This document shows positions 45,238 to 54,762 of a DNA stretch of 64,000 nucleotides, in pieces. Position numbers and translations under genes: made by a program. Numbering within the stretch: the first letter of the stretch is position 1; every line of letters begins with the position of its first letter. The notes under the pieces were generated by a model. It did no database searches. It was given only the letters and a program-made list of their open reading frames with translations, and was not told the origin of the DNA. Origin of the DNA: an uncultured Saprospiraceae bacterium. Its GTDB lineage: Bacteria; Bacteroidota; Bacteroidia; Chitinophagales; Saprospiraceae. Where the stretch lies: positions 62,001 to 126,000 of the forward strand of contig CALJOK010000013.1 of NCBI GenBank assembly GCA_937981555.1. Reading direction: 5' to 3'.

Positions 45238-46029
45238 TTATTTACTCAAAGTCAATATCTTTCTCGCACCTTGAATCACCAAAACAAAAACAATAGTTCC
45301 AATAATTAAGTCAGGTAAATTTGATTTAGAGAAATAAACTGAAACTCCAGCGATGATAACGCCCAAATTTATAATCACATCATTTGAAGTAAAAATGAGA
45401 CTTGCTTGCATATGTGCCTCTGTGCTTTTAGATTTTTGTAATAAAAATAAACAAATACCATTGGCAATTAGTGCAAAAGTAGAGACGATAATCATCGTTG
45501 AAAAAATTGGAATTTCAACTTCTCCAACGAATCTACGAATAACTTCTAAAAATCCTAAAACAGCTAAAATGATTTGAAAGTAACCTGCTGTTTTTGCAAT
45601 GTTTTTTTTCAAACCAATAGTTCCTCCTATCGCTAAAATACTAATACCATAAACAAAAGCATCCGCTAACATATCCAAACTATCTGCCATTAACCCCATT
45701 GACTTGGAGAAAAAACCTGTCGTACTTTCAATAATGAAAAAAGCAAAATTGATGAGCAAAACAGTCCAGAGTAATTTGCGTTGTTGTTTATCTTCTGAAA
45801 ATTCTTGGTTTTCAACCTCTAAAGTTTTCAGATGTTTCTCTCCTAACTTTAATTCAGCTAAGGCACTTTCTATTGTTTCTTTTTTAGAAAAATGAAAGAT
45901 AGTCAACTTTCGATTTGGGATATCAAAGTCTAAATTTTTGATTTCAGTAATATCAGCAAGCTTCAGTCGAATGAGATTTTCTTCCGAAGGACAATCCATT
46001 TGCGATATTTCAAAAATTGTTTTTTGCAT
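45238..46029 (-). CDS. Cation diffusion facilitator with N-terminal HMA-like domain
   Basis: 263 residues. Residues 1-68 resemble a heavy-metal-associated ferredoxin fold with MDCPSEEN (C13) in the metal loop, but the second Cys of CxxC is missing. Residues 85-260 are six helices of the CDF family, with metal-site acids in MGLMADSLDMLAD (D119, D123) and an HMQASLIFTSND segment. The usual cytoplasmic C-terminal domain of CDF proteins is short or absent, so the N-terminal HMA-like part may replace it. It should export a divalent cation such as Zn or Co. It is transcribed leftwards and divergent to TatD. Confidence 0.85.
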   Translation of the reverse strand: MQKTIFEISQMDCPSEENLIRLKLADITEIKNLDFDIPNRKLTIFHFSKKETIESALAELKLGEKHLKTLEVENQEFSEDKQQRKLLWTVLLINFAFFIIESTTGFFSKSMGLMADSLDMLADAFVYGISILAIGGTIGLKKNIAKTAGYFQIILAVLGFLEVIRRFVGEVEIPIFSTMIIVSTFALIANGICLFLLQKSKSTEAHMQASLIFTSNDVIINLGVIIAGVSVYFSKSNLPDLIIGTIVFVLVIQGARKILTLSK

Positions 46030-46196
46030 GATGTATTTTACTTTTTCTAATAAAAATAAAAATAATCAATATTCACACACCAAAAAATCTACTTTTTTAA
46101 TCTAATTAATAAAGTCTGGAAAAGCAGTTATGCAGACAGCAGTTGTTTTTTGACTTTTATTAGAAAAGTTTAATAAATAAAACGAATCCAATTCAC

Positions 46197-46204
46197 TACT
46201 TTTG
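46197..46204 (+). promoter_or_regulatory. TAnnTTTG -7 box upstream of tatD-like gene
   Basis: TACTTTTG, an exact match to the Bacteroidota -7 consensus, 67 bases upstream of ATG 46272. The -33 region is only a weak TTTA. Confidence 0.55.
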
Positions 46205-46271
46205 TTCTTTTCAAATCCAAGGTAAATGGAGCCTACCCCACGGAAATGAGGTTATTTTATAACAGAGGACA

Positions 46272-47054
46272 ATGTTAGTCGACACACATACACATATATA
46301 TTTAGATCAGTTTGATGAAGATCGAACCGAAATGATGCAGCGTGCAAAAGATAATGGAGTAGAAAAATTCTACTTACCAAATATTGACAGCACTTCAATT
46401 GATGCGATGCTAGATTTAGAAAAATCAAATCCAGAAACATGCATTGCCATGATGGGATTGCATCCTTGTTCGGTCAAAGAAAATTATCAAGAAGAATTAG
46501 CCATCGTAAAAAGTTGGTTAGACAAACGATATTTTTGTGCGATAGGAGAGATAGGAATTGATTTGCATTGGGATACTTCAACTTTTGAAATTCAAAAAGA
46601 AGCATTCCGTACTCAGATCAATTGGGCTAAAGAACTCGATATTCCAATTGTGATTCATTCTCGAAAATCGACTCAAGAGGTCATTGATGTTCTGCGTGAA
46701 GAAAAAGACGAACGATTACGAGGAATTTTTCATTGTTTCGGAGGATCAATTGAAGAAGCCAATACGATAATTGATTTAGGATTTTATCTAGGAATAGGAG
46801 GAGTGGTGACTTTTAAAAAATCAGGTTTAGATAAAACGATGGAAGAAGTTTCGTTGAAAAATGTAGTTTTAGAAACGGATTCACCATATTTGGCACCGAC
46901 ACCATTTAGAGGAAAAAGAAATGAAAGTGGATATGTAAAATTAGTTGCTGAAAAATTAGCAATGATCAAAAATATAAGCTTGGAAGAAGTCGCAAAAATC
47001 ACTTCTGAAAATGCTTTAGACGTTTTTGAAAGAAAAAGAAAGGAAATAGTCTAA
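46272..47054 (+). CDS. TatD-family metal-dependent hydrolase (DNase-like)
   Basis: 260 residues, normal for TatD. Metal ligands are all visible: HTHIY at residues 5-9, GEIGID near 96, HSRKST near 135, HCFGGS near 157 and ETDSPYLAPTP near 205. TatD proteins are TIM-barrel phosphodiesterases with DNase activity involved in DNA repair and apoptosis-like DNA degradation; substrate in this organism unproven. It has its own TACTTTTG promoter box and is transcribed opposite to the CDF gene. Confidence 0.93.
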   Translation: MLVDTHTHIYLDQFDEDRTEMMQRAKDNGVEKFYLPNIDSTSIDAMLDLEKSNPETCIAMMGLHPCSVKENYQEELAIVKSWLDKRYFCAIGEIGIDLHWDTSTFEIQKEAFRTQINWAKELDIPIVIHSRKSTQEVIDVLREEKDERLRGIFHCFGGSIEEANTIIDLGFYLGIGGVVTFKKSGLDKTMEEVSLKNVVLETDSPYLAPTPFRGKRNESGYVKLVAEKLAMIKNISLEEVAKITSENALDVFERKRKEIV

Positions 47055-47302
47055 TTTTTAAGAACTAGAAAAGTAAATATTTTAAAAAATATATACTTTG
47101 AAGCTACATAAATAGCTGATAATCATGGTTTTTAGAGGAGATAGTGTATTTTTACCAATAAAATACATTTTATATGTATGGAGTTTTGGAAAATTTTGAA
47201 AATTTAATTTTATTTACATTTTATGTGAATAGCCAAATACCAAAGGGTATTACCAAATGGCAAAAAAATAAGGACTTAGACTTTGCTTTAAGCATGAAAT
47301 AG

Positions 47303-47389
47303 GGAGAGTTGGCCGAGTGGCTTAAGGCGCACGCTTGGAAAGCGTGTATACTAGAGATGGTATCAAGGGTTCGAATCCCTTACTCTCCG
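47303..47389 (+). tRNA. tRNA-Ser(GGA)
   Basis: An 87-base tRNA with acceptor GGAGAGT/ACTCTCC, anticodon stem CACGC/GCGTG around loop TTGGAAA (anticodon GGA, reading UCC/UCU), a class II variable arm, and TTCGAATCC in the T arm. G is the discriminator base and the 3' CCA is not encoded. It lies alone in a 530-base gap, with no partner tRNA seen nearby. Confidence 0.97.
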
Positions 47390-47582
47390 CTGAACTTAAA
47401 TATGTATAATTACTGATCGCAAGTTGTATAGTTGATAACTGATTAATTTTTGAACAGTTTGAAAGTTGAATTTAAAACAAAACGAATCAACCAACTAATT
47501 ATCAACCAGCAACAATTCCGAGGATTTCGGAATAAAATAATTTAATTTTTTAACTAAAAAACAATCGTAAAACCTTTTGACT

Positions 47583-48317
47583 ATGCGAAAAATTATTGCA
47601 CTTCTGCTTGTATTCGCTCTATGTATGACTACTGGAGCATTTGAAATGTTAGCTCAAAGCGGCGCTGAGGCTGCTGATGATGCTGGTGGATTTCAAATTT
47701 TGAAAAAATACTTCATTGATGGAGGTTGGCAGTTTATGAGTTTGGTATTGGTTTGTTTAATCTTAGGATTAGCTTTCTGTATCGAAAGAATTATTACACT
47801 TAACATTGCTAGCGCAAATACTGACAAATTAATGTCTCAAATTGATGAGAATTTAAAGTCAGGAAATGTGAATGGTGCTATGGAAGTATGTAAATCAACT
47901 CAAGGACCAACAGCAACTATCCTTTATGAAGGATTAAGGAATGCTAACAATGGCCCTGAGGCTGTTGAAAAAGCTATCGTTTCTTACGGTTCTGTACAAA
48001 TGGGACTTTTAGAAAAAGGACTAGTTTGGATTTCTCTTTTTATTGCGATTGCACCGATGCTTGGATTTATGGGTACGGTAATCGGGATGATTGGAGCCTT
48101 CGAAAAAATCGCAACAGTAGGTGAGCTTTCTCCTGCAGTAGTTGCCGATGGTATTAAAGTAGCCTTATTGACTACTGTATTTGGTTTGGTTACAGCAATT
48201 ATTCTTCAAATCTTTTATAATTACATTATCTCTAAAGTAGATAGTATTGTTGGAAAAATGGAAGATGCTTCTATTTCATTAGTAGATGTTATGGCTAGCA
48301 ACAATGTTTTTAAATAA
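47583..48317 (+). CDS. MotA/TolQ/ExbB proton-channel family protein
   Basis: 244 residues from ATG 47583. A signal-like hydrophobic segment (KIIALLLVFALCMTTGAF) is followed by three more membrane helices: MSLVLVCLILGLAFC near 56-75, LVWISLFIAIAPMLGFMGTVIGMI near 150-175 and VALLTTVFGLVTAIILQIF near 196-216. The GTVIGMI segment is the hallmark of the family. ExbB forms a pentamer with ExbD and couples the proton gradient to TonB or related periplasmic machines. It heads a four-gene operon. Confidence 0.9.
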   Translation: MRKIIALLLVFALCMTTGAFEMLAQSGAEAADDAGGFQILKKYFIDGGWQFMSLVLVCLILGLAFCIERIITLNIASANTDKLMSQIDENLKSGNVNGAMEVCKSTQGPTATILYEGLRNANNGPEAVEKAIVSYGSVQMGLLEKGLVWISLFIAIAPMLGFMGTVIGMIGAFEKIATVGELSPAVVADGIKVALLTTVFGLVTAIILQIFYNYIISKVDSIVGKMEDASISLVDVMASNNVFK

Positions 48318-48341
48318 TCAACTAAAACGAAGAATAATATT

Positions 48342-48833
48342 ATGTATAAATTTTTAACCAAAAATGGGCAATCTATCTCGTTTATTGTTGGTGCACTTCT
48401 CGTAGTAGCTTTCTATGCTTTAATCGTTACAAGTAGCGATTACGAGACTTTCACAGCGATGGATGCTGATGGTATAAAAGACAAAGCAAGATACGGATTT
48501 GGCTTGTTTGACTTCGGAATCGGAGTTACAGCGCTTCTGATTGGAATAGGAGCTTTTTTGATGTTAGGATTTGGATTATTCCAATCTATCACTAATATCA
48601 AAGGTTCACTAGGAGCAGTAGCAGGATTAGCTTTAATCGGGATTATCTTTGCTATTGGATACTCTACAACTCAATTGGAAACTTCAGGAGCTGTTTATGA
48701 TGCAGCTATGAAGTTTGAATTGGCAGATGGAACTAGAAAATTTGTTGGAGGATCAATAATGACAGGTGTTGCTTTGATAGGTCTTGCATCTTTAGGAATT
48801 GTAGTTTCAGAAATTCGTAACTTCTTTAAATAA
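48342..48833 (+). CDS. Small polytopic membrane protein in the exb operon
   Basis: 163 residues with four hydrophobic helices (about residues 12-30, 55-80, 86-106 and 136-158). I do not recognise a named family. It sits 24 bases after exbB and 7 bases before exbD, so it should be an accessory subunit of an ExbBD-type energy complex. A Gly- and Ala-rich composition (GAVAGLALIGIIFAIGYS) suggests tight helix packing. Bacteroidota often carry such an extra gene between exbB and exbD. Confidence 0.7.
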   Translation: MYKFLTKNGQSISFIVGALLVVAFYALIVTSSDYETFTAMDADGIKDKARYGFGLFDFGIGVTALLIGIGAFLMLGFGLFQSITNIKGSLGAVAGLALIGIIFAIGYSTTQLETSGAVYDAAMKFELADGTRKFVGGSIMTGVALIGLASLGIVVSEIRNFFK

Positions 48834-48840
48834 TTCAACT

Positions 48841-49398
48841 ATGTTAAAGAAAAAAGGAAGCAAAGGACGACAGTCCAACGAAATCAATGCGGGTTCTATG
48901 GCGGATATCGCTTTCTTACTCTTGATCTTTTTCTTGGTAACTACTCAGATTGCTGAAGATAAAGGAGTGTTAACTACACTTCCACCTTGGTCTGATGATG
49001 AGCCAGATATTACTAAGCTGAATGAGCGAAATGTATATGCAGTTTTAGTAAATGCTAATAATGAATTGTTGGTCAGAAATGAACCAATGAGCGCAAGAGA
49101 TTTAAGAAAGAATGCAAAGGAATTTATTTCTAATCCAGAAAATAGACCTGATTACGCAGAGAAACCTGAAAAAGCAATTATCTCTTTGAAAAATGATAGA
49201 GGAACGAAATATGAAACCTATATCGAAGTTTTGAATGAGTTAAAAGGAGCTTACAATGAATTAAGAAATGAAATGTCTGAAAGAACACACGGAAAACCGT
49301 ATGAATTTTTAGACAGAGCTGACCAAAAAGTCATTAGGAATAAAATTCCTTTGATTATTTCTGAAGCTGAACCTACAGCATTTGGTGAAGAAGGTTAG
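48841..49398 (+). CDS. ExbD/TolR-type biopolymer transport protein
   Basis: 185 residues. One N-terminal transmembrane helix (SMADIAFLLLIFFLVTTQI, residues about 19-37) carries the invariant proton-path Asp (D22). The periplasmic part contains INA-type segments and an extended coiled region from about 100 to 160, longer than in E. coli ExbD (141 residues). It lies 7 bases after the polytopic membrane gene. Confidence 0.9.
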   Translation: MLKKKGSKGRQSNEINAGSMADIAFLLLIFFLVTTQIAEDKGVLTTLPPWSDDEPDITKLNERNVYAVLVNANNELLVRNEPMSARDLRKNAKEFISNPENRPDYAEKPEKAIISLKNDRGTKYETYIEVLNELKGAYNELRNEMSERTHGKPYEFLDRADQKVIRNKIPLIISEAEPTAFGEEG

Positions 49399-49491
49399 AT
49401 GCTTTACTAATTTTTTTAGTAAAACTTAATCGAAAAACTACCTTATTTATTCACCAATCTTTTTTTAACGAAAGATTTAAATTTTTTAATT

Positions 49492-49962
49492 ATGGGTAAA
49501 TTTAATGAAGGTAAAGGGAAGGAGATGCCAGCTGTATCTACAGCTTCACTTCCTGATATTATTTTTATGTTGCTTTTCTTCTTTATGGTGACCACAGTAC
49601 TTCGTGAAAATACTCTCAAGGTAGATGTGATTACTCCTCAAGCAACAGAGTTGACAAAATTGATACATAAGACTTTGGTTAATACAATTCATGTAGGAAA
49701 ACCTAAGGAAAATTATCAAGATGTATATGGTACAGCACCTATGCTTCAGTTAGGGGATAAAGTTTCTAGTCCAAAGGATATTCCTTTGTTCTTGGAAAAT
49801 TTTAGGACGAAAGTACCTGAGAAAGACAAATTACGAATTATTTCTTCTTTGAAAGTAGATGGAGACGTTACGATGGGAATCCTTCAAGACATCAAAACTA
49901 AACTCAGACAATCTGGTCAACTCAAAATAAATTATTCTGCTAAAACTAAAGAGGCTAAGTAA
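49492..49962 (+). CDS. Second ExbD/TolR-type biopolymer transport protein
   Basis: 156 residues. SLPDIIFMLLFFFMVTTVL (about 19-37) is the transmembrane helix with its invariant Asp (D22), followed by a shorter periplasmic domain ending in KINYSAKTKEAK. It is a paralog of the previous gene, separated from it by 93 bases, so it may have its own expression control. Two ExbD-type subunits with one ExbB are typical for Bacteroidota. A strong terminator follows. Confidence 0.9.
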   Translation: MGKFNEGKGKEMPAVSTASLPDIIFMLLFFFMVTTVLRENTLKVDVITPQATELTKLIHKTLVNTIHVGKPKENYQDVYGTAPMLQLGDKVSSPKDIPLFLENFRTKVPEKDKLRIISSLKVDGDVTMGILQDIKTKLRQSGQLKINYSAKTKEAK

Positions 49963-49984
49963 TAATTTATGATATAAAATATAA

Positions 49985-50019
49985 AAAGGTCATTTCGAGT
50001 AATCGAAATGACCTTTTTT
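49985..50019 (+). terminator. Intrinsic terminator of the exb operon
   Basis: AAAGGTCATTTCGA pairs perfectly with TCGAAATGACCTTT over GTAA, followed by T6. It also separates the convergent DUF4293 gene. Confidence 0.92.
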
Positions 50020-50054
50020 CGTAGCCACCAACTTTAGTCGGTGAGTAAATCAAT

Positions 50055-50495
50055 TTATCTCAAACGATCTGCCGAGCGAACTATTTTTTCATCCTTAGAA
50101 ATTCCTCGTTGGGCTAAAAGTGCAAAAACAATAAATAGAACAGGCAGTCCAACTCCCATTTGTTCATTTACTTCAGCAGCTCCCGCCTGTGCTCCATCTT
50201 GGTACAAAAAAACGAGCACTAAAATAATCCCAATCACATTAGCAATAATGGCAAATCTTCCCATTAATAATTGTTGCTTTCTATTATTAAAAAGAAAAAT
50301 ACTAATCAAAGCCAAAGCTCCTGCTGCACAAAAAAGTGCTAAAAGAGCTGTATGATCATTGATATTATAAATACCATCAGCAAATAAAGAAGTGGCATCA
50401 GCATTTTGAGTAGAGGTCGCAAATGGAAGACCAAATAACCCAAATGCACAAGCTGCAGCTAAAGCCAAATAAATAGTTTGAATTCGTTGAATCAT
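50055..50495 (-). CDS. DUF4293 membrane protein
   Basis: 146 residues with four hydrophobic segments: IQTIYLALAAACAFGLF (about 3-21), ALLALFCAAGALALISIF (50-68), MGRFAIIANVIGIILVLVF (78-97) and LPVLFIVFALLA (117-130), starting with MIQRIQTIYL, which is the DUF4293 signature. It is a Bacteroidota-specific family of unknown function. It ends in a basic RxADRLR tail. Transcribed alone. Confidence 0.88.
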   Translation of the reverse strand: MIQRIQTIYLALAAACAFGLFGLPFATSTQNADATSLFADGIYNINDHTALLALFCAAGALALISIFLFNNRKQQLLMGRFAIIANVIGIILVLVFLYQDGAQAGAAEVNEQMGVGLPVLFIVFALLAQRGISKDEKIVRSADRLR

Positions 50496-50628
50496 AACAC
50501 GTCAGTTTATTTTTATTAAGATTTAATATTTTTTTGCAAATATAATGAATTTCAAATCATAGACCAGTTTCCATTCATGTTATGGTTTTTCCTTGAAATT
50601 TACTTTTAACATTGTCAAATCACTTAGT

Positions 50629-50636
50629 TATTTTTG
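50629..50636 (+). promoter_or_regulatory. TAnnTTTG -7 box of the FAD oxidoreductase gene
   Basis: TATTTTTG matches the -7 consensus and lies 15 bases before ATG 50651, implying a very short leader. A TTG at 50612-50614 is slightly too close (14-base spacer) to be a normal -33 element. Confidence 0.45.
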
Positions 50637-50650
50637 CAAAAATATTTTTT

Positions 50651-51790
50651 ATGAATTTAAGCTACTGGGAGAAAGAATCCTTTTTTAAAAATATTGATAT
50701 CGCAATTATTGGTAGTGGAATTGTTGGATTGAGTGCAGCTATTCGATTAAAAGAATTATCTCCGAAGTTGGAAGTAATGATCTTGGAGCGAGGTAGCTTG
50801 CCCATTGGTGCGAGTACCCGAAATGCAGGTTTCGCCTGCTTTGGCAGTATGACGGAACTGTTAGATGATTTGAAAACTCAGTCGGAAGATGTGGTTTTTT
50901 CTTTAGTGGAGAAAAGGTGGAAAGGACTTTTGAAATTAAGAAATAGGGTAGGAGATGCGAATCTGAGATATCAAGAATTGGGTGGTTATGAATTATTTCG
51001 GAAAGAAGATGTTTCAGATTTTCAGCAATGCGCAGACCAAATTGATTTTTTTAATAAAAAACTGAATTCAATTATTGGGGAAAAGGGAGTTTATAAAATC
51101 GCGAGTAGAAATATCCCTAACTTCGGTTTTGAAAAAATTGAACACTTGATTCATAATCAAGCGGAGGGTCAAATTCATACTGGTGAAATGATGAAAACTT
51201 TGCTTAGAATTGCTCAAGCAAAAGGTGTGAAAATCTTAAATGGTATTTTTGTAAAAAAATTAAATGATGTCGAGGATGGAGTTGAATTGGAAACGGGGAG
51301 CGGGTGGAATTTGAAATTTAAAAAAGTACTTGTCGCTACAAATGGTTTCTCCAAAACATTAATCAAACAAGGTGAGGTTGTTCCTGCTCGAAATCAAGTT
51401 TTAATTACCAAACCATTGCAAAACAACCCTATTCAAGGAACATTTCATTATGACAAAGGTTATTTCTATTTTCGAAATATTGACAATAGAATTTTGCTCG
51501 GTGGCGGTCGAAATCTAGCAAGAGAAGAAGAAGAGACTCCTGAATTTGGTACGACAGAGATTATCCAAAATGCCTTAATAGCTTTGTTGAAAAACGTAAT
51601 TTTGCCCAATCAAAAATTTGAAATAGAAAGCACTTGGAGCGGAATTTTAGGGGTTGGGAATACTAAGAAACCAATTGTTCAAACTATTAGCAAAAATGTG
51701 TCAGTTGCAGTTCGACTGGGAGGAATGGGGGTAGCGATTGGAAGTTTGGTAGGAGAGGAAGGAGCAGAATTAATTTTTAAGAAAATTTAA
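50651..51790 (+). CDS. FAD-dependent oxidoreductase (DAO/glycine-oxidase-like)
   Basis: 379 residues from ATG 50651; the open frame starts earlier at a TTG and is not needed. The FAD loop is IAIIGSGIVGLSAAIRL (residues about 17-33), a second dinucleotide-binding motif is VLVATNGFSK near 234, and the C-terminal GGGRNLAREEEETPEFG and RLGGMGVAIGSLVGEEGA regions are typical of the DAO superfamily. It oxidises amines or amino acids with FAD as cofactor; the specific substrate is unknown. Not part of an obvious operon. Confidence 0.88.
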   Translation: MNLSYWEKESFFKNIDIAIIGSGIVGLSAAIRLKELSPKLEVMILERGSLPIGASTRNAGFACFGSMTELLDDLKTQSEDVVFSLVEKRWKGLLKLRNRVGDANLRYQELGGYELFRKEDVSDFQQCADQIDFFNKKLNSIIGEKGVYKIASRNIPNFGFEKIEHLIHNQAEGQIHTGEMMKTLLRIAQAKGVKILNGIFVKKLNDVEDGVELETGSGWNLKFKKVLVATNGFSKTLIKQGEVVPARNQVLITKPLQNNPIQGTFHYDKGYFYFRNIDNRILLGGGRNLAREEEETPEFGTTEIIQNALIALLKNVILPNQKFEIESTWSGILGVGNTKKPIVQTISKNVSVAVRLGGMGVAIGSLVGEEGAELIFKKI

Positions 51791-51906
51791 AATTAGATGT
51801 TATTATTTCTTTAAAATGAATAAAATGACTCACGAAGACGAATAATTTTCGTTTTAAAAAAAGAACTTAACTAGGTTTTATTATTTCCAAAATTCATTGA
51901 TAATTA

Positions 51907-53901
51907 ATGATTTATACCTCAAGATATATTAAATTTTTATTCACAATCCTAACGATGTTAGTACTTCAAGTATTAATACCGCTAAACTCTTCTTCCCAAA
52001 TCCCTCCTCCGAAACCTAAAGTCAATCCTCAAAATGTCAATCTCGAAGAACTAGAAGAAGAAGCTCAAGACACCTTGGAAAAAGATCTAGTGATTATCGA
52101 TCATGCTGATATTGCGATTGGAATTACTGGAGAAGGCCGGCAATTATTTAAAGAAGTTCGGCAGGTGGAAATGCGACAGGGGGAAACTTATATGTATTGT
52201 GATAGTGCGTTTTTGTATGATAATAATAATGTTCGAGCATGGGGGAATGTGATTATTCAGCAGGGAGATTCGGTTAATATTTTTTCTGATTCTTTATTTT
52301 ATAATGGTTTTGAGAAAAAAGCAGATTTCTATAGCGAGGTTGTTTTGGAAAGTAAACAACAGAAATTATTTACAGATCGACTCAATTATGATTTGAATAC
52401 AAAGATTGCAAGTTATTATGAAGGAGCAACATTGACTAATGACACGACTCATTTGACAAGTAAAATTGGTTATTATTATGTTGGTGATAATATGGCATTT
52501 TTTAAAGATAGTGTGGTGGTAGTTGATCCTCAATTTGAACTAAAATCGGATACCTTAAAATTTGATACAAAAGAGAAAATCGCTTATTTTTTGGGACCAA
52601 CTTTGATTAGTCAGAATGAAGGAAAGATCTATTGTGAAGATGGATTTTACGATACTAAAAATAAAGTAGCCGAGTTTAAAGAAAATGCACAATATCAAAA
52701 AGGGGAAGAAAAAGCTTGGGCAGATTTGATGACTTACGATGGTAATAAAAAAGAAACCACTTTGACCGGTAATGCCCGATTCATTGATGGACCAAAGCAA
52801 GCCAAAGCTGATGTCATTCGCTACGAGGAGGGAAAAGAAATTACCAACTTGGAGGGAAATGCTTTTTATAAAGATGAGAAGCAAGAGATCCGTTCAGAGC
52901 GTATTCGATACGATAAGAAGAATGAAGTTTATTCGACAAAAGGAAGATCAAGAATGAGTGATCCACCACAAATATTAGAGGCAGATAGAATTGATTTTGA
53001 TGGTAATATTGGGTTTGCTGTGGGAGATGTAATTTGGCGAGATACCGCTCAAAATGTTTCCATAAGTCATTGTGATTCAGTTACTTATCTTAAAACTGAG
53101 GATTTCTTAAAAGCCATGGGAGGGCGACCATTGATGACGACCTTGATGGATGATGATACATTGTTTTTAGCAGCAGATACTTTGATATCATTCAAACAAA
53201 ATCCAGATGATTCTGTGCGGACATTACTTGCTTATCCAGATGTCAGATTATTTAAATCTGATCTACAAGCGGTGTGTGATTCTTTGGTTTATAGCGAAAT
53301 GGATTCTATTTTTAAGTTTTATGATGATCCAATAATTTGGTCAGATACCTCTCAATTTTCCGCTGATACTATTCATATTCAATTGGTGGAAAAAAAGGTT
53401 AATCGCATTTATTTGTATAGAAATTCTTTTATGATAAATTCGCCTGATGAAGTTTATTTTAATCAAATCAAAGGAAAAAATAATATTGTATTTTTCGAAG
53501 ATAATGAAGTTCGACGAATGAAAGTTGATGGCAATGCAGAGTCTATTTATTTTGCTTTAGATGATGATGAAAAATATATCGGATCGAATAAAACAGTTGC
53601 GAGTAGTATGCTTTTATACTTTGGGAATAATCAGATAGATAATATTAAGTTTTATACTCAACCAAAAGCTAAATTTACACCTATGAGCAAAGCAGCGGGG
53701 AGTGATGAGAAATTAGATGGATTTAATTGGGATACTTCAAGAAGACCAATGACGCTGGAGGATTTATTTTTTGAAAAAAATAAAAGCAAAGTGGAAATCA
53801 AAACGCCTCTACCTCCAAATGATAAAACAAAATTAGAGAATAAGCCTGAAGACAAATCAGGAACCAAACCAAAATCTGACTTAAAAACAACTAAACAATG
53901 A
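51907..53901 (+). CDS. OstA-like (LptA/LptD N-terminal-like) protein
   Basis: 664 residues. Signal peptide FLFTILTMLVLQVLIP at the N-terminus, a Pro/Glu-rich spacer, then from about residue 70 long series of beta-jellyroll repeats of the OstA_2/LptA type (MYCDSAFLYDNNNVRAWG, IFSDSLFYNGFEKKADF, TLKFDTKEKIAYFLGPT and so on). Its C-terminus is charged and Pro/Lys-rich. The fold binds lipid in a groove, so a role in lipopolysaccharide bridge assembly is plausible. Its stop overlaps the next start by ATGA. Confidence 0.82.
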   Translation: MIYTSRYIKFLFTILTMLVLQVLIPLNSSSQIPPPKPKVNPQNVNLEELEEEAQDTLEKDLVIIDHADIAIGITGEGRQLFKEVRQVEMRQGETYMYCDSAFLYDNNNVRAWGNVIIQQGDSVNIFSDSLFYNGFEKKADFYSEVVLESKQQKLFTDRLNYDLNTKIASYYEGATLTNDTTHLTSKIGYYYVGDNMAFFKDSVVVVDPQFELKSDTLKFDTKEKIAYFLGPTLISQNEGKIYCEDGFYDTKNKVAEFKENAQYQKGEEKAWADLMTYDGNKKETTLTGNARFIDGPKQAKADVIRYEEGKEITNLEGNAFYKDEKQEIRSERIRYDKKNEVYSTKGRSRMSDPPQILEADRIDFDGNIGFAVGDVIWRDTAQNVSISHCDSVTYLKTEDFLKAMGGRPLMTTLMDDDTLFLAADTLISFKQNPDDSVRTLLAYPDVRLFKSDLQAVCDSLVYSEMDSIFKFYDDPIIWSDTSQFSADTIHIQLVEKKVNRIYLYRNSFMINSPDEVYFNQIKGKNNIVFFEDNEVRRMKVDGNAESIYFALDDDEKYIGSNKTVASSMLLYFGNNQIDNIKFYTQPKAKFTPMSKAAGSDEKLDGFNWDTSRRPMTLEDLFFEKNKSKVEIKTPLPPNDKTKLENKPEDKSGTKPKSDLKTTKQ

Positions 53902-54662
53902 GAAAATTAATTTCCCTGATTTTCTGTATTTCACTATTCTTCACACTAGCTTCAGTTGCTCAATCTGAGGAGCAATCTACCTTCCAATCTGCTAGTGAAG
54001 CCTTTTTTAATAAAAATTATGACCAAGCGATTCAATTGTATGAATCAATTGTAGATAAAAAAATTCAATCGTCAGAATTATATTTCAATTTAGGAAATTG
54101 TTTTTTCCAAAAAAAGGAATGGGGTAAAACAATATTGAATTATGAACGAGCTTTACTTTTGACTCCTAATGATACCTCAATTCTCCAAAATCTATCTTTA
54201 GCAAAAGGAGAAACAGTTGATGAAATTGCAGTTTTACCTAACTTCTTTTTAGCTCGATGGTGGACTCAAATTCGAAATCTTACCCATTCAGGAATTTGGT
54301 CTCTCCTTGGAATTCTTCTGTTCTGGCTAGGAATAGGAGGAATCATTTTATGGATTTTAGGAAAAGAAAGGAATCAGAGAAAGCAAGGATTTTTAGGTGG
54401 AATGATAACTTTAGGATTGAGTCTATTGATTTTTGCATTAGCATATAATAGTTATCAAATACAACAAAAAAGTGGCTCAGCAATTATCATGAGCAAAGAA
54501 ACTTCGTTAAAATCTCTTCCAGACGAAATAAGTAGTGAAATTTTACCTCTTCATGAGGGAACAAAGGTCAAAATAACAGAGAAAATCACATCTTGGTACA
54601 AAGTTAGATTAGATAATGGAGAAGTCGGTTGGATTACCGAATCGGCTCTTGAAGAGATTTAA
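53898..54662 (+). CDS. BatE-like TPR and SH3 membrane protein
   Basis: 254 residues. A signal peptide (LIFCISLFFTLASVAQ), three tetratricopeptide-type helices pairs (about 27-95: EAFFNKNYDQAIQLYESIV, SSELYFNLGNCFFQKKEWGK, LNYERALLLTPND), two transmembrane helices (about 131-155 and 164-185) and a C-terminal SH3-type domain (GTKVKITEKITSWYKVRL, DNGEVGWITESAL). This matches BatE of the Bat/aerotolerance set or a general TPR-SH3 protein; no batA-D neighbours are visible. Its start overlaps the OstA-like stop by ATGA. Confidence 0.82.
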   Translation: MRKLISLIFCISLFFTLASVAQSEEQSTFQSASEAFFNKNYDQAIQLYESIVDKKIQSSELYFNLGNCFFQKKEWGKTILNYERALLLTPNDTSILQNLSLAKGETVDEIAVLPNFFLARWWTQIRNLTHSGIWSLLGILLFWLGIGGIILWILGKERNQRKQGFLGGMITLGLSLLIFALAYNSYQIQQKSGSAIIMSKETSLKSLPDEISSEILPLHEGTKVKITEKITSWYKVRLDNGEVGWITESALEEI

Positions 54663-54762
54663 TTTATAAAGAAATTTATAGAAATCTCTCGTAAAAAAAA
54701 TACCCCCTGATAGCTTACCCTCCCTTAGTCTAAACTAATTTTATTCGCCAAAAACCGACCGT

